A stretch of DNA of 64,000 bases from Sorghum bicolor (GCF_000003195.3 NC_012871.2:12751022-12815021), one strand, 5' to 3'; counted from the first letter of the stretch, positions 1 through 11,203 are shown. Numbers and translations are program-made. Notes: generated by a model from the letters alone, not told the origin.

Positions 1-822
1 ACATAAATGATATAGTCTCAATATTAATTATGGTTTTTATTTGTTTGATAAAAACTTGTATGTGATCTATTGTTGGGTGAAAGCATGAAACTTTGTATTG
101 GAATTAGTGTTGGATGAAAACTTTATTTGTTGCATGTGATGCGTGTTATATCAATATGAGATTGGCAAAAATGAGCTAGAATGATGTTAGTGTCCATGTG
201 AATGCTGATGTTAGCATCCACATCAGCGCTAACATTAGTGTCCATATTAGTGTCGAGCAACCATCACACACATCAATCTATGACGCTCAATACATGACAA
301 TATCTAAAACCATCATAGATGATATTTCTGAAGGTTATTTAGCGATCTGCGACGAAATTGAATTGTTATGTATTAATAGGTTTGTTGTAGTGAAGGTTGT
401 CAAGATCGAGTCTCAGGATAAAATGGGAGATGAGTGGTTGAATCATAGGATGGTATGTTAAGAGGTATTTGCAACCATTCAAATGATAAGTCATCTTACA
501 TCATTTTCAATAATTGAAGAACCAAAAGAAAACCTAAACTACCTAGCTGGTATGTTACTTTCAGAGTACAAATGCACGATACTAAATAAGCTTAATTTTT
601 TGTTTGACTTTTTTCTTATTAACAAACTCTTACATATCTAACTCAAATTACAAGTCGTTATTGGGGATATGGAAGTGGAAGATTTGAATGCACCAAAGTT
701 ATTGAGGATATGGAAGTGGAAGATTCGAATGCACCAAATATAATCGTCATTAGGATATGGAAGTGGAACAAGGCTACTTGATCATCCTTGTCCTATGTAA
801 GGATAGGGATGGTGCTCCAAAT
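1..822. other. Intergenic, no recognised gene
   Basis: AT-rich sequence. A short open frame at 198-461 encodes 87 residues that I do not recognise. Its first part is built from near-repeats of GTTAGTGTCC-like words, so it is probably not a gene. A small tandem repeat at 665-768 is listed separately. Confidence 0.5.
665..768. repeat. Three-copy tandem repeat, 41-47 bp unit
   Basis: The word GGATATGGAAGTGGAA recurs at 665, 706 and 753. The first two copies continue almost identically through a GAATGCACCAAA stretch and the third is cut short. No function is evident. Confidence 0.75.
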
Positions 823-998
823 CAGTGGCAGAGCGTGGCTCAATAGCAAGAGGGGGCCAAATTATTCATTTCAGTATCAAATCATGGTGACATATTGTAG
901 ATATATACAGTTCAGCTGCTATAGTTATATAGGCCATTAAACTTTTGTCAACCAGGGGGGTGGAGGCCCAGTTTGGCCTCCACTACCCTCCGCTCCTG
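823..998. mobile_element. hAT-type MITE, CAGTGGCGGAGC family, copy 1
   Basis: A 176-bp element begins CAGTGGCAGAGC and ends CTCCGCTCCTG, giving imperfect terminal inverted repeats. It is flanked by a perfect 8-bp target duplication, CTCCAAAT, at 815-822 and 999-1006. Eight-bp duplications and CAG-type termini are typical of the hAT superfamily. There is no coding capacity. Related copies lie at 36931-37234 and 41954-42127. Confidence 0.8.
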
Positions 999-1080
999 CT
1001 CCAAATGTATACTCACGGTTCTTCTCTAGTCTAACTTAATGAACTAAATGAAAAAAAAGAGAAAATGAGTTGTCTATTTA

Positions 1081-1304
1081 CTCCCTTTGTCCTATAATAT
1101 AGCACATTCTTGAAATTTTAAGACAAATTAAGAGAGAACGTAAAAGACGATGCATGTATCCTCGTTTTATTTCCTAATCAGATACTATTATCAACGTAAT
1201 TAGTGGTGACTGGTTGATAAATAAAAAAATATTTAATGTAAAACTAGGTTTTGTCCTCCAAAATGCATTATATTTGAGTATAAATTTTAAAAGGATGGAG
1301 GAAG
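1081..1304. mobile_element. Stowaway-type MITE
   Basis: The element begins CTCCCTTTGTCC and ends GGATGGAGGAAG, matching the usual Stowaway terminus CTCCCTCCGTCC. It is flanked by TA on both sides (1079-1080 and 1305-1306). Length is 224 bp with no coding. Internal sequence resembles 4939-5105. Confidence 0.8.
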
Positions 1305-1774
1305 TAGTTCATTCTGCGAGTACCCATTTGAAACACCATCCCTATCCTTAGTGCTATGGCTAGCGTCGATTATGGCTAGCGTGGACAATCTATAATAATG
1401 CTACGCACAATTCAGGTTTCGTCGATATAACACCCTCATACAACACCCCTAAACTTTAGCCCTCAATTTAAACCCCCCTTATATTAATTTATAATTTCCT
1501 ACGAAGGTTGTGTCCTCTCCACCGCCCACATATACATGAGGCTCACGTCAACTCGCCTCCACCCGTTGCCGTCTCTGTCTAAACCTATCGCCGGTTTGGC
1601 CGCACGCTCGCTCGCCTTCTCCGATCGCGCATGCCATGCACGCCCTACCAGAAATATACTCGTACAAGCTGCGTCCATATGCCTCTCTTCATCCACCTGC
1701 AACAATCCTCACCAAAATTAGCCTCTGCCTGATCACCGCAAGCTCTCGCGCACTGCACGCACGGTGCACGCACC
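1305..1774. other. Upstream region of the arabinogalactan-like gene
   Basis: The region is non-coding and becomes C-rich toward 1775. A weak TATA-like CATATACAT lies near 1527, but no promoter element can be assigned firmly. Confidence 0.35.
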
Positions 1775-2170
1775 ATGGCTGCCGTGTCCCGCCGCGTCGT
1801 CCTGCTCCTCGTCGTCGTCGTCCTGACGGGGGCCGCCGCGGTGGCCGCCGACTCCTCGCCCACCGGCAACTCCGCGCCTGACGACGCCGACACCAAGCCG
1901 AGCATCCTGACGCCCATCGCACACACCCCCATCGGATCCTTTGAGGGCGCCGATGGGCCCATCGCCGACGACGCCATGGACGACGATGAAGCGGCGCCCG
2001 TGGGCTCGCCCATCGGCACCACCATGACGGAGCCCGAGCCGGAGCTCGCGCCACCGGGTCCTCCCGATAGCAGTAGTGCCACCACCGCTGCTTCCGTACG
2101 CGGCCCCGCCGCCGCTGCTGCGGTTGCCAGCGCCACTCTGGCGGCCGCCGGCGCCATCTTTGCCTTCTGA
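1775..2170 (+). CDS. Short arabinogalactan-like, GPI-anchored cell-surface protein
   Basis: Single-exon gene of 131 codons. Residues 1-25 form a clear signal peptide: basic residues, then a Leu/Val-rich core ending AAAVAA. The mature part is rich in Pro, Ala, Ser and Thr, with Asp/Glu. It repeats TPIG and SPIG-like words; such Pro contexts are typical hydroxyproline arabinosylation sites. The last 25 or so residues are an Ala-rich hydrophobic tail without a charged end, as expected for a GPI-anchor signal. This layout fits classical arabinogalactan proteins and the BCP1-like anther protein group, which act at the plasma membrane or cell wall. The ATG follows a CACC context. High GC and codon bias are typical of short grass genes. 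Role and tissue cannot be read from sequence. Part of its 3' flank is duplicated at 4553-5570. Confidence 0.75.
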   Translation: MAAVSRRVVLLLVVVVLTGAAAVAADSSPTGNSAPDDADTKPSILTPIAHTPIGSFEGADGPIADDAMDDDEAAPVGSPIGTTMTEPEPELAPPGPPDSSSATTAASVRGPAAAAAVASATLAAAGAIFAF

Positions 2171-2317
2171 TAGGACGGTGTGCAAGCTGTTCGTGTGCGT
2201 GTTAATGCACGCAGATTTCTCATGTGTTGCGCGCTCTAAGTCATGCACGTACGTCCCATCCTTCTTTTGTGATCTCTTTTTTTTCCTCTTTTCGTGGAAA
2301 ATGTGCATCGAAATTGT

Positions 2318-2500
2318 TTCCTTTTCTGATAGCAGGGACATGGTGCATGAAAGCCTGTTGTTACTGACAAGTTCACAAGAAATTAATTAGTAGTGTATCC
2401 ACCTGGAATTTCTCTCTCCTTTTTTTGTCCTAGATGATAGGTCCACAAAAATGTAATTATGTATACACACTCAGAGGGGTCCATGCATGATCTATCTATC
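2318..2500. repeat. 3' flank segment, copy A of a local duplication
   Basis: The sequence downstream of the arabinogalactan-like gene matches 4553-4640 and then 5470-5570 in the same order. Shared words include TTTTCTGATAG, CACAAGAAATTA, GATAGGTCCACAAAAATGTAA and ATGCATGATCTA. Copy B is split by about 0.8 kb that includes a Tourist element. Confidence 0.7.
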
Positions 2501-2639
2501 TGATATTATTTGATCCTGTCTAAGTACAACCCTTATATCTTTCAAGCTTTGAGACAATTCAACCTGATGAAGTGTACATACAAACATAACAAATATTTTT
2601 CCCAATTCATGGCATCTGTGCCAATGTTTTCCTAACGCC

Positions 2640-2815
2640 GGCAAACAGTCGGTCACCTACCGTTTACCCATTATTCAGGCTAAACACAGTCCATTAAACG
2701 GACTACTAAACGATCAATTAAACGGGCTAAACAGATGATTAAACGGAAACGGTGTACCACTGTGTAGCGTTTATACGGCGTTTAAACGGTCTAAACGGCC
2801 GTTTAGGCGAACAGT
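2640..2815. repeat. TAAACGG-rich repeat, probable transposon fragment
   Basis: The words TTAAACGG, TAAACGGG and GTTTAAACGG recur about eight times in both orientations within 175 bp. No termini or target duplication are clear, so the class is unknown. Confidence 0.45.
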
Positions 2816-3334
2816 TCCGTGCTTGTGTGTGCATCGTGATCGATCTTTCTCGTTTTGTTCCTCCCGAGTCAAGACTGCGTTCATGTGGGTAGCTATTATT
2901 TATATTAAGATTGACTATAGGGTCAGAATTCTTTACAAAGATAAGGAGGGATAGGTCAGTCCACACGTATTGATGAAGAGAGAGCAGACAAAAATTTCAT
3001 GAGAGTACAGAGACTTTCGCGCTTTTGAGTTGTTTCCAAAATATGGGTGTGTGTTAGAAATTATGACATGAAACCCTACTAAGACTGTGCTTGTTCTCCT
3101 TATGTGCGTGGAGGGAGCTGCATCATCGTCTTTGTCGTGTGATGCCCAAGCATCTTCTGTGTGCAACACCCACAGCAGCAAAAGGGCGGACAGGCTTCGG
3201 GCTAGGGCTAGGACTTGGGCTTTGGGGAAAAATTACAATGTCCTCTGGCCATACACAAATAGCTGGGGGCGGTGGATCGTTCAGTGCTTGTGACGAGGCA
3301 AGGCAGCAATGGGTGCCACAAGTAGGCTATAGAC
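2816..3334. other. Intergenic, nothing recognised
   Basis: Short open frames occur on both strands but show no domain, codon signature or splice logic that I can support. Confidence 0.4.
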
Positions 3335-3880
3335 ACTATGCTAGAAAAGACCTTAGTTTTCAGACTATCACTGGCAGTTGTTCTGGAACCTATAGTGATA
3401 GAGTATCATTATCAGTGATAGATTATCACTATCGCTTCATGGCTTCAACCGATAATGATAATGTAGGTGGCCCAACCGGACCTATTACTGTCAGTTGAAA
3501 CCACAAACTGGACACTACCTAGTCGGTGTGCCTTAAACTGCCAGCTATTGGTACACTTTTTTCCCAAAAAAAAAATCATAATTTTTCATATGATATCAGA
3601 TCAAGATAAACTTTATATCAAAATTGTATAATTTAAAGAGCTCTAAAACTTTGTAGTTGATAACTTTTTAATTTGAGATGGTTTATAAGTCCAAATATTC
3701 AATACATAAGCTTTCAGGTCAGAATTGAGATGATTAAAAATGGAGAGAAAATCAAAGTTAAGTTATGAATCAACGAGATCTACACAACTTTGTAGTTAAT
3801 AACTTTTTCATTTAATATCGTTTGGAGTGTCAAATATATGATATAAAATTCAAAATTGTCTAGTTAGAAGAATATCATTA
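3335..3880. mobile_element. Probable CACTA-like subterminal fragment
   Basis: The stretch starts near CACTATGCTAG and carries repeated ATCACT and AACCGG-like words at 3360-3530, in a layout like CACTA subterminal repeats. It then has two copies of an AACTTTGTAGTTRATAACTTTTT block (3648 and 3788). No opposite terminus or target duplication was found, so class and limits are tentative. Confidence 0.35.
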
Positions 3881-4552
3881 GTTAGTGGCGGACGACGGAT
3901 TAAACTTGAGATGTGGAAGATCAAAGCATGCCACGATTCTAGAGTTTTTTGATAATCTATGTCGTGTGCACTATTGACTAGGCCTAACTATTGTCTTGTT
4001 TTGATAATCTAGAGATCTTTTCAACAAGTAGCAAAATAGAAAGTGAAAGAAAACAAGTAGTAAAAAGGTATATGTGTGGTAGACACAAGGTATGGCATGC
4101 CATGTTGGTCCTCCACCCCTGGCGTTAGTTACATGTGTTGTATAGGTCGGTTAGTATGCTTGAGGGAACATGAATTTCGCAGTCTCGAGTTCGAATCAAC
4201 CCGATAGCGATTGCCTGTTACTCCCTCCGTCCATAAATCGGCATCATTTGAACAAAACTCTTTACAAGGAGTCGGCATCGGTGTGGTCCCTCGTGTTTGT
4301 TCTCAGGTTTATGTGTGGGCGATGCCTCCTACGGCATGCAAAGTTATGATGCAGCCATCCTCCTGTTATCCTCACATGCGACTCCATCCGCTCCATTTTC
4401 TTGCCACACCAATGTGCTGCAAGTCACTCCACATCGCCGCGCTCCCAATTAGTGCCACGCCACGCTGCTGCAAGCGATATGGATCGCCACTGATGAGGTG
4501 CAGCACCTGTGTGGTGTCAATTGGGCTGTGTGGTTATCAATTGGGTGCTAGA
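3881..4552. other. Intergenic with a half Stowaway terminus
   Basis: At 4219 the words TTACTCCCTCCGTCC mark one Stowaway-like end with no partner. The 116-residue open frame at 4211-4561 begins inside it and is not credible as a gene. Confidence 0.4.
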
Positions 4553-5570
4553 ATTTTCTGATAGTAGGGACAGGATGCATGAAAACCTATTGTTACCGAC
4601 AAATTCACAAGAAATTAGTTGTACTATAAGTATACTCCATGTGTTATTGTGAGGATCATGAATAAATTTTAGTGAATTGTGTGATAAATGTTGATATGGA
4701 TAATAAGGGTGTGTTTGGTTTGAAGACAAGAGTGGATGGGATATGGTCATCCATGGATATCCATGCTATTTGTTTGATTGGATAGATAGGACGAGCCAAT
4801 TTTTAATTTGGTTGGATGCATATCTCTTGGACAGAGTGATGAATATCTATTGGATGAGGATGGAGAAAGCAAATGCACTCACCACCTACCTAAAGTGGTG
4901 AGGTTACCCCCTTTGAAATGTGCAGAGCAGAAACATATATACTCTCCCTGTATTGTAACATAGTGCATTTTAGAAATTTTAAGACAAATTAAAAGAGAGC
5001 ATAAAAGACTTATATACCCTCATTTTATTTCATAATCAGACGCTATCATCAACGTGATTAATAGTGATTAGTTGATAAATAGAAAATATTTAATGTAAAA
5101 TTTGTCTCTCCATCTTGTCGACGCAGCCCCTGCTCCCACTCCTCACCTACGCGCTAGCGGGCACCAGTAGGGAAGAGATGAATATTTTGAGGGGCAACTA
5201 TATCCAGCATGTTGGGGGAATATTTCGATATCCATGGCCAATTGGCCATCATATCCCTTCAACCAAATAACCCTCGCCCAGGGATATCTAGGTGCCATCC
5301 ATGGATATTCATGGAACCAAACACACCGTAAATACATGTTAGTGGAGTGGCTTACCGATGTAGATAACTTGCATGAATAGATACATGCCATAATTACATG
5401 TGCTTGTGAGCTGCTGACGTGGATGACTTGCATGTTGAGATTGACTTGTAGTGAGGTTTAGGATTATATAAGAGATACTAGAATTTTTCTCTCCTTTTTT
5501 GTCCTAGAAGATAGGTCCACAAAAATGTAACATTATGTACACAATCAGGGGATCAATGCATGATCTAACA
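4553..5570. repeat. Copy B of the 2318-2500 duplication, interrupted
   Basis: 4553-4640 and 5470-5570 together align with 2318-2500. The roughly 830 bp between them is inserted DNA, including the Tourist element at 4707-5328. Only 3' flank sequence is duplicated; no second copy of the arabinogalactan-like coding region is visible. Confidence 0.6.
4707..5328. mobile_element. Tourist-type MITE (PIF/Harbinger-like)
   Basis: Termini GGGTGTGTTTGGTT and AACCAAACACACCG form inverted repeats and are flanked by TAA at 4704-4706 and 5329-5331. Length is 622 bp. TAA duplication and this terminus are typical of Tourist elements. It contains Stowaway-like internal sequence (4939-5105) similar to 1090-1250, so it may itself be a nested composite. 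Confidence 0.8.
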
Positions 5571-6280
5571 ATGGTCATGTCTCTAAAAGTAGAAGAGATG
5601 TAAACATGATCTTTACACCAAAAGAAAGGACTGAAGTTTACTACAGAAATATAGTTTTTATATGATTTTTGAGCACCTAAAAGCAGCCTTAAACAGGGTC
5701 TAGTCCATGATTGCACAATCTGAAAAACAACAGCACATTGCTGATAGAGCCTCGAATATGGCTCAACTGACGCACTAAAGACACCAGATCATTTTGATAT
5801 AAATAATGTAGACTGGAAGCTGAAGCCAATATACCAATGGAACTAATCAATCACTTGCTTTCCAGAACTGGAAAGCAGGACTTTATCAGCATTGGACTGG
5901 AATCGTGTCGATGACTCTAATCTTTAGAGACAGAAGAAGCAGATGGGAGCGAGCCCTAATCTCATCCATTAATCCATCAAATGCAATAAACTATAGTATG
6001 GATGCTCAGAATATAAAATCGTATTCTAGGTTTTACAGTAGGAAAAGCAGAGCACGATTGCAGACACTGTAGTCCAGACATTCTCATGTAAAAAGATAAA
6101 AGAAAAGACGTAAAAGGATGGAATTAAGACATGCATAACAACGAGATAACAGATATCTAAGCACTAGCTGCAACAATAGATTAATGGTTAGCAGAATATA
6201 GCTTATCAGAGATAGTATGGTTTTCTTCTGAATGTAAGATACCTTCTAAAGTTTACAGAAAACAGGCGTAGGACACCAGC
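5571..6280. other. Intergenic, 3' flank of the F-box gene
   Basis: AT-rich sequence without a supported gene. It probably includes the 3' untranslated region of the minus-strand F-box gene. Confidence 0.4.
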
Positions 6281-8000
6281 TTAGAGGAACTGAATACATC
6301 TGCAGCTACACAATGACGGATCAAAGGGATCAACAGTACTCATATCATGCAGATGCCTGATGTCCATAAAATCATTTGCATGGCGAAGGCTAATAATACA
6401 CATAAGAAAGTGAACTTGAGCATCCTTAGAAGCTCTGTTCTTCAACTGCAGTTTTGCAAGCTGCTCAGTCAAATATTTAGAATCACACCGACGCTGGGTT
6501 GTTAATTCCACAATTTCTAGCACTTTAGCATTCAAAAGAAAGAAGTTGGTAAATTCCACGTCTCTCTTCATCCCTTGATAATCCATCAATACTACTTTCT
6601 TCAGATGGAGATCAAGGCATTCGAGATAATCAAGTGGATTATGATGCTGCACCCTTTTTGACCTATCCTTAAGAGAAACCTGAATATGAAGCAGAAAAGA
6701 TTTTTTGTCAATCATGATTCAACATGAAGACAGATCCAACAGGATGATAAAAATGGAACAGAGCAGTTGGGAACAAGAATAAAAAAAATGGTGGCTGGTG
6801 GGAAACATTCGTTACCTACCTTGACATATAGTTTCTGCAAGCAGGGAAAACATTTCATAAGGCCAATAACATCATCGATACTAGGAGGGGACATGTGCAC
6901 AGCCAAAACCTTCACTGATCGCACCACCGCTGTTGAGTTCACAGACACAGTTTCCTGAATTAAAACATTGGGTATCAACAGTAAGAGCATGAAATAGAAG
7001 CTGTATAAACATAAGAGGATGGCACATTAAGTTACAAACTAGACACCTTCAAAATAGCAGTCTCAAGCTCAAGTGTTGTAATGTCATGTGTGAGCGACCC
7101 CAAGAACTCAAGTTTGGGCGCGCCAGATATCCGAACTGATAGACCTTCACTTTCAGAAAAAATTTCGAATCGGGTGAAGAACCTTTGTAGGAGAGGCGCA
7201 TCCTCAATAATGACTTCTTTCAGCCTTTCAGGATCCCACAGGTCTAGACGGTCATCCGAAACAGCAAAGCTTCGAAGGTTAGGGGAGCTAATCTGGAGGC
7301 GACGAAAGCCCACATTTTGGCTCAGTACCAAGCTCACAAGCACAGGGCATTTGGAGAGCAGGGTGTGGAGCGCGCTCTCCGCGATGATGACACACTTGAT
7401 CGTTAGCTGCTTGAGGTTGGGAAAGCGCATCCTATCCACGTCATCCGCAGGAAAGTTGAGGAAATCACCGTCGTCGCAAAACGGTCCATAGCCGCCGCTG
7501 AGGACGAGGGCGCGGAGGGAGGATGACAACGGGAATGCGGCCGGCGGCATCGGGCCCGGACGCGTGAACCCGCGCCACAGCTCGAGCTCCTGCAGGCTGC
7601 CGAGCGCGGGGGACCGGAGCCAGGAGTCTAGGTCGGGGTACATGACGAGGGACCAGGGCCAGCCAAGGGAGAGGCGGCGGACGGGGCCGCGATGCGAGGA
7701 GAGGATCCGGGAGACGATGGCCGTGATGTCGCGGCTGGACCCGCTAATGTCGCCGTCGCAGAGGTTGAGAGGCGAGATGCCCCAGAGGTGGCGCCACCGC
7801 GTGGACAAGGCTTGAGTCCGGGCGCCGTCATCGGTGGGGAGTAGGGAGATGATGGTGGCGCGGATGGCGTCCGGGAGGTCGCTGATAAGGTCGGGTCCTC
7901 CGGCCAAGAATTCCGGCGGCTCTTCGTGGCCCCCGATGCCACCGCCGCCCTCCGCCGCCACCCGAGGTTTCTTGGATTTGGGTCTACGAGCCGTCGCCAT
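6281..8000 (-). CDS. F-box/LRR/FBD-type protein (SCF ubiquitin ligase substrate receptor)
   Basis: Three exons on the minus strand: 8000-7047, 6954-6820 and 6679-6281. Introns of 92 and 140 bp have GT-AG ends and all junctions are phase 0, giving 495 residues. The start at 8000 is the first in-frame ATG. Residues about 37-78 form an F-box (LPDAI, SLLP, GARTQALSTRWRHLW), which in this family binds SKP1 of an SCF E3 ubiquitin ligase. Leucine-rich repeat-like segments follow to about residue 318. Exons 2 and 3 carry the C-terminal region of grass F-box/FBD proteins (HNPLDYLECLDLHLKKVVL). The substrate is unknown, and the family is large and fast evolving in grasses. No frameshift or early stop is visible, so it looks intact; expression is not shown by sequence. 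Confidence 0.85.
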
Positions 8001-8548
8001 TGAACGACGGCGAATGGGGGAGAAATTCGGGATGCTTGCTTCGGGAGAGTGGCGAGAGGAGCCAAGGCTGCTCTGAAATAGTAAACGCACACTGACGGCC
8101 CAGCTAGCCCACTAGCGACTGGATTCGGCCCAAAGAATTTAAAGGTCGTTTTGTAATTTATTTATTTTCTTTTTTGGCAATGCATGTAATAATTAATTAA
8201 TTTACTAAAATTCGTGCAAACAATGAAATATTTTTTTTGTAATAAAGTAGAATACTCCGATGATAACTAGGTGTCTTTACGTTGATACGGTTTCACATCC
8301 ACGACTTTGACTAAAAAGATCTATGGAAATATAGCATTTTTTTTTTTTGACAGGATGGAAATATGGCATTAAAAATCTATACGAAGTGTGTGGCATATGT
8401 TTCACACCTCCCCGTCACTTTTTTTATTAATATCTCAATTACTGTGCTCAGTAGAAATAAAAGGGACATCCTGCCAAAGCATCTGAATTACATTCATCAT
8501 ATATTGGTATCAGTTGTTTGCTAAAAAATCCACTCTGCTTTATTGTCT
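8001..8548. other. Intergenic, upstream of the F-box gene
   Basis: AT-rich DNA with poly-T runs near 8230 and 8340. No gene or clear promoter element is seen. Confidence 0.4.
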
Positions 8549-8806
8549 CTACCACCTCTGCTTCATTGTCTCTACCACTTTTGAGCAGTCTGACTGGATG
8601 ATGATTTGGCTATATCCAATATATTGGATGATGAATTGGCTATATCCAATATGTTGGGCTACCAGAAGCCCTTCTTGAGAGCATGAACTTCGGTTGTTAT
8701 CCCCTTTCATCCCCTCTCTTCTATGCACACAACCCATAGAATGTCTTTCTTGGCACCAAGCTCTACTTGACAAGCTTTTCCATGTCGTTCCACGCCATCG
8801 CCACAT
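8549..8806 (-). pseudogene. RNase H-like fragment, probable retroelement remnant
   Basis: The minus-strand frame reads EGLLVAQHIGYSQ and then IIIQSDCSKVVETMKQ, which resembles the core of plant RNase H-like (RVT_3) domains found in non-LTR retroelements and related genes. It covers only about 50 residues of such a domain. A 30-bp in-frame tandem duplication (GYSQFIIQYI/GYSQIIIQ) disturbs it. No active-site set or neighbouring reverse transcriptase is visible, so it is best read as a relic. Confidence 0.5.
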
Positions 8807-8840
8807 AGAGCGCAGACTTTGATCATTGGGTGAGAGGTTT

Positions 8841-9147
8841 TATAACACCCTAAAAATTATTCTTCTGAATATTGAATTGTTTTCCTTATTTTGTTTATTT
8901 TTTCATGATTCAATTAGTCCAAATAATAAATTTTATAAATTTAGATAAAAATATAAGTGCTAGAAATATTTTTGTTGCATTCCTGCTAGTGCATTTCATT
9001 TTATTTGAGCATAGAATAAATTCCCATGGGATGGATTGAGCGAGCTTGAAAATTTTGGAAATGAAAAAAAATCTTTCCTCTTCCTCCCTTTTAGTCCAAC
9101 CAGAAAAACCGACCCTACATTCTCTCTCCTTTTTTTATCTTTCGCTG
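8841..9147 (+). mobile_element. Degenerate chromovirus-type LTR start
   Basis: TATAACACCCTAAAAATTATTC at 8841 resembles the LTR start TGTAACACCCAAAAATTT seen at 11367, with the first TG changed to TA. The following AT-rich then C/T-rich sequence has the same character. No downstream end or target duplication was found; probably a truncated LTR. Confidence 0.35.
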
Positions 9148-9243
9148 GTCTAAAAAGTCATGGCTGAAAATACTATTCGCTGATTTATTACGAGAAAAAA
9201 CAATGTTGGCTGGTAGAAAAAGTACGGCTTAGACAAGCGAACA
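9148..9243. mobile_element. Small MITE remnant (GCGAACAG/AGTCATGGCTGAAA type)
   Basis: The words AAGTCATGGCTGAAAATACT, TGGCTGGTAGAAAAAGTACGG and AAGCGAACAGA occur in the order of a small, very common grass element. A second partial copy lies near 36465-36545 (CTCTCACAACAAATCAACGAA). Confidence 0.5.
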
Positions 9244-9246
9244 GAA

Positions 9247-10499
9247 CTCCGCCCCCTCTCTTGGGTCATAGTCGTCCCATTCCGGCATTGATCAGGAGCC
9301 TAGAACCAAGTTGCATGCGTGAGGTAAACACAATCTACACCTACTAGGATCAATGCGGGACACATATTACTATACAAAATCTTTTGCGAGGCGTTTCAAA
9401 ATAGGCCTCCGAGGCAGTTGGACCAATTGCCTTCCTCGATTATTTGTGTCAGGGTAGTCGACTCAGCAACTGTTGATATTTGTTAGCGTTACTTAGCGGA
9501 ATTGTCAATCCCAACGCTAGAAATACGTGACAATGGTTATGCAGGACATGAGGGATATAAAGGAGTATTCTAGAAGACTCTTCCAGACTCCGAGGCAGAA
9601 GCTTCACTCGACTCTTCTCCTCTAGCTAGCTAGCTACTACATCTGAGCTAGAAGAGCTAAGCTAAGCTAGAGCTAGCGCTAGCGCTAGAACAAAAGAGCT
9701 AAGCTGTGCTACTGAGTGTAAGTATGTTGAGCTTGAAGTCGAGATGTTCGATTCAAGATTCGGAGGCCTCCTTTTATAGCACTAGAGAGCACAGGGGTAC
9801 TTGTAGATAGCTAGGAGGTCACTCGGTGCTAGGGGCGGTGGCCAACGTAGCGGTATGGCAGCCAACACTCACAATGGAGAGACACAATTCTTCTCTCGAG
9901 GTTCACGTGCTTGTTGGCACGCTAGTCCTCGTTGTGTCGACCAACACTTGGTGGTTCAGCGGCTTAGTGATGTTGTACGAACCTCGTCCACACAATTGAA
10001 CACTGCAAGAATCTACCCACAAGTGAGGTAACTCAATGACACGAGCAATTTACTAGAGTTACCTTTGGCACTCCACTGGGAAAGACACAACACCCCTCAC
10101 AAGATCACCAGAGGTGGCGAAGAACAATCACCAACTTTTGCCACAACTCCACCATTGCTCCTAGCCATCTAGGTGGTGGCAACCACCAAGAGTAACAAGA
10201 ACTCTGTAGTCACAATGACCCCAAGTGCCACAAGGTGTAATCACTCATGCACATACACTTGAAATCACTCCTAATCTCACAAAGATGACGAATCTATGAA
10301 GGAAAAGAGTGAGAGGTGTTTGCTTAGCCTCACAAGGATGTCAAGTATGCCAAAGTGCTAAGAGGAACATCCTTGAGTCGGTCACCAAGTATTTATAAAC
10401 CCCCAAAGAATTAGAGTCATTAGGCTCTGAAATCTGCTACTATTAGGGGTGTTAGACACCGCGGTGCTTAGGCGTTGGACGCACCTTAGCGTCCGATGC
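9247..10499. repeat. Older repeat that hosts the retrotransposon nest, left part
   Basis: No coding sequence is supported. The part nearest the nest (about 9790-10499) continues beyond the two inserted elements at 22925-22983 and 34995-35450, where similar GTTAGACACC, GGACGC and GCGTCCGATGCT words recur. This suggests one interrupted repeat, plausibly an old LTR of Copia/Sirevirus type read backwards, but the class is inference. An AGCT/GCTAGC-rich stretch lies at 9621-9690. Confidence 0.4.
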
Positions 10500-11062
10500 T
10501 ACTCTGTCACACCCTAGTTTTAAAAATAAGACCAGAGTCGTCATATGTGTGTCCAGGAAGTCCACACATACAACAGAAGAATATAACTATCAGAAACAAT
10601 GTTATATATAGCGGAAAACATATTTATAATAACACTTACAAACATCAGAGCACGTGGAAACAATAGCTAAACTTCTTAGGCTCCATTCTTCTCAGGGACG
10701 GCTAACTGGGGGCTACGTACGCCAAGCACTTCTGATAAACTTCTAGAAAAAAATCCATAACATCTCTGTCCTTCTCCTGAGCAGCACTTTACTGCACACT
10801 GGGGTGTGGGGGAAATAGCAAGGGTGAGTTCATGTCGAACTCAACAAGTACAGGTAGAAAATGTATGACATGCAGGGCTTAATCAAAGAAAAAGCTGACA
10901 CTATTTGACTGCAGGTGAGCTTTCTAGTTGGTAAACTTTTATTACAACTTTATTATTAAAACAACCTATTACTAGTTGTGAGTAGAACATCCCAACCCTT
11001 ATTTAGATGAAGGTAAATTAACAATATTATTAGTCACCTTTATAATTATTATTATTAAGATC

Positions 11063-11203
11063 TCTGAGGTAGCAACCTCAGATAGTAACTCGGGGTAGCA
11101 ACCCCATTAAGGTCATGGGATAGCAATCCCAATTAAGAACACAGGATAGCAATCCTGCCAAGACGGAATAGCCATTCCACCAAAGCACGAGGTAGCAACC
11201 TCG
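11063..11203. repeat. Array of six small hairpins with constant loop
   Basis: Six inverted repeats occur in 141 bp: TGAGG-TAGCAA-CCTCA (11065), GGGG-TAGCAA-CCCC (11092), TGGGA-TAGCAA-TCCCA (11116), CAGGA-TAGCAA-TCCTG (11142), GGAA-TAGCCA-TTCC (11165) and CGAGG-TAGCAA-CCTCG (11188). Loop starts are 22-26 bp apart. Stems differ between units but each is self-complementary. On the minus strand, the sense of the host LTR, the loop reads TTGCTA. Function unknown; see the finding. Confidence 0.85.

Noticed and set aside
198..461. 87-residue open frame at the left edge
   Set aside because: Built partly from short repeated words; no domain, promoter or splice context.
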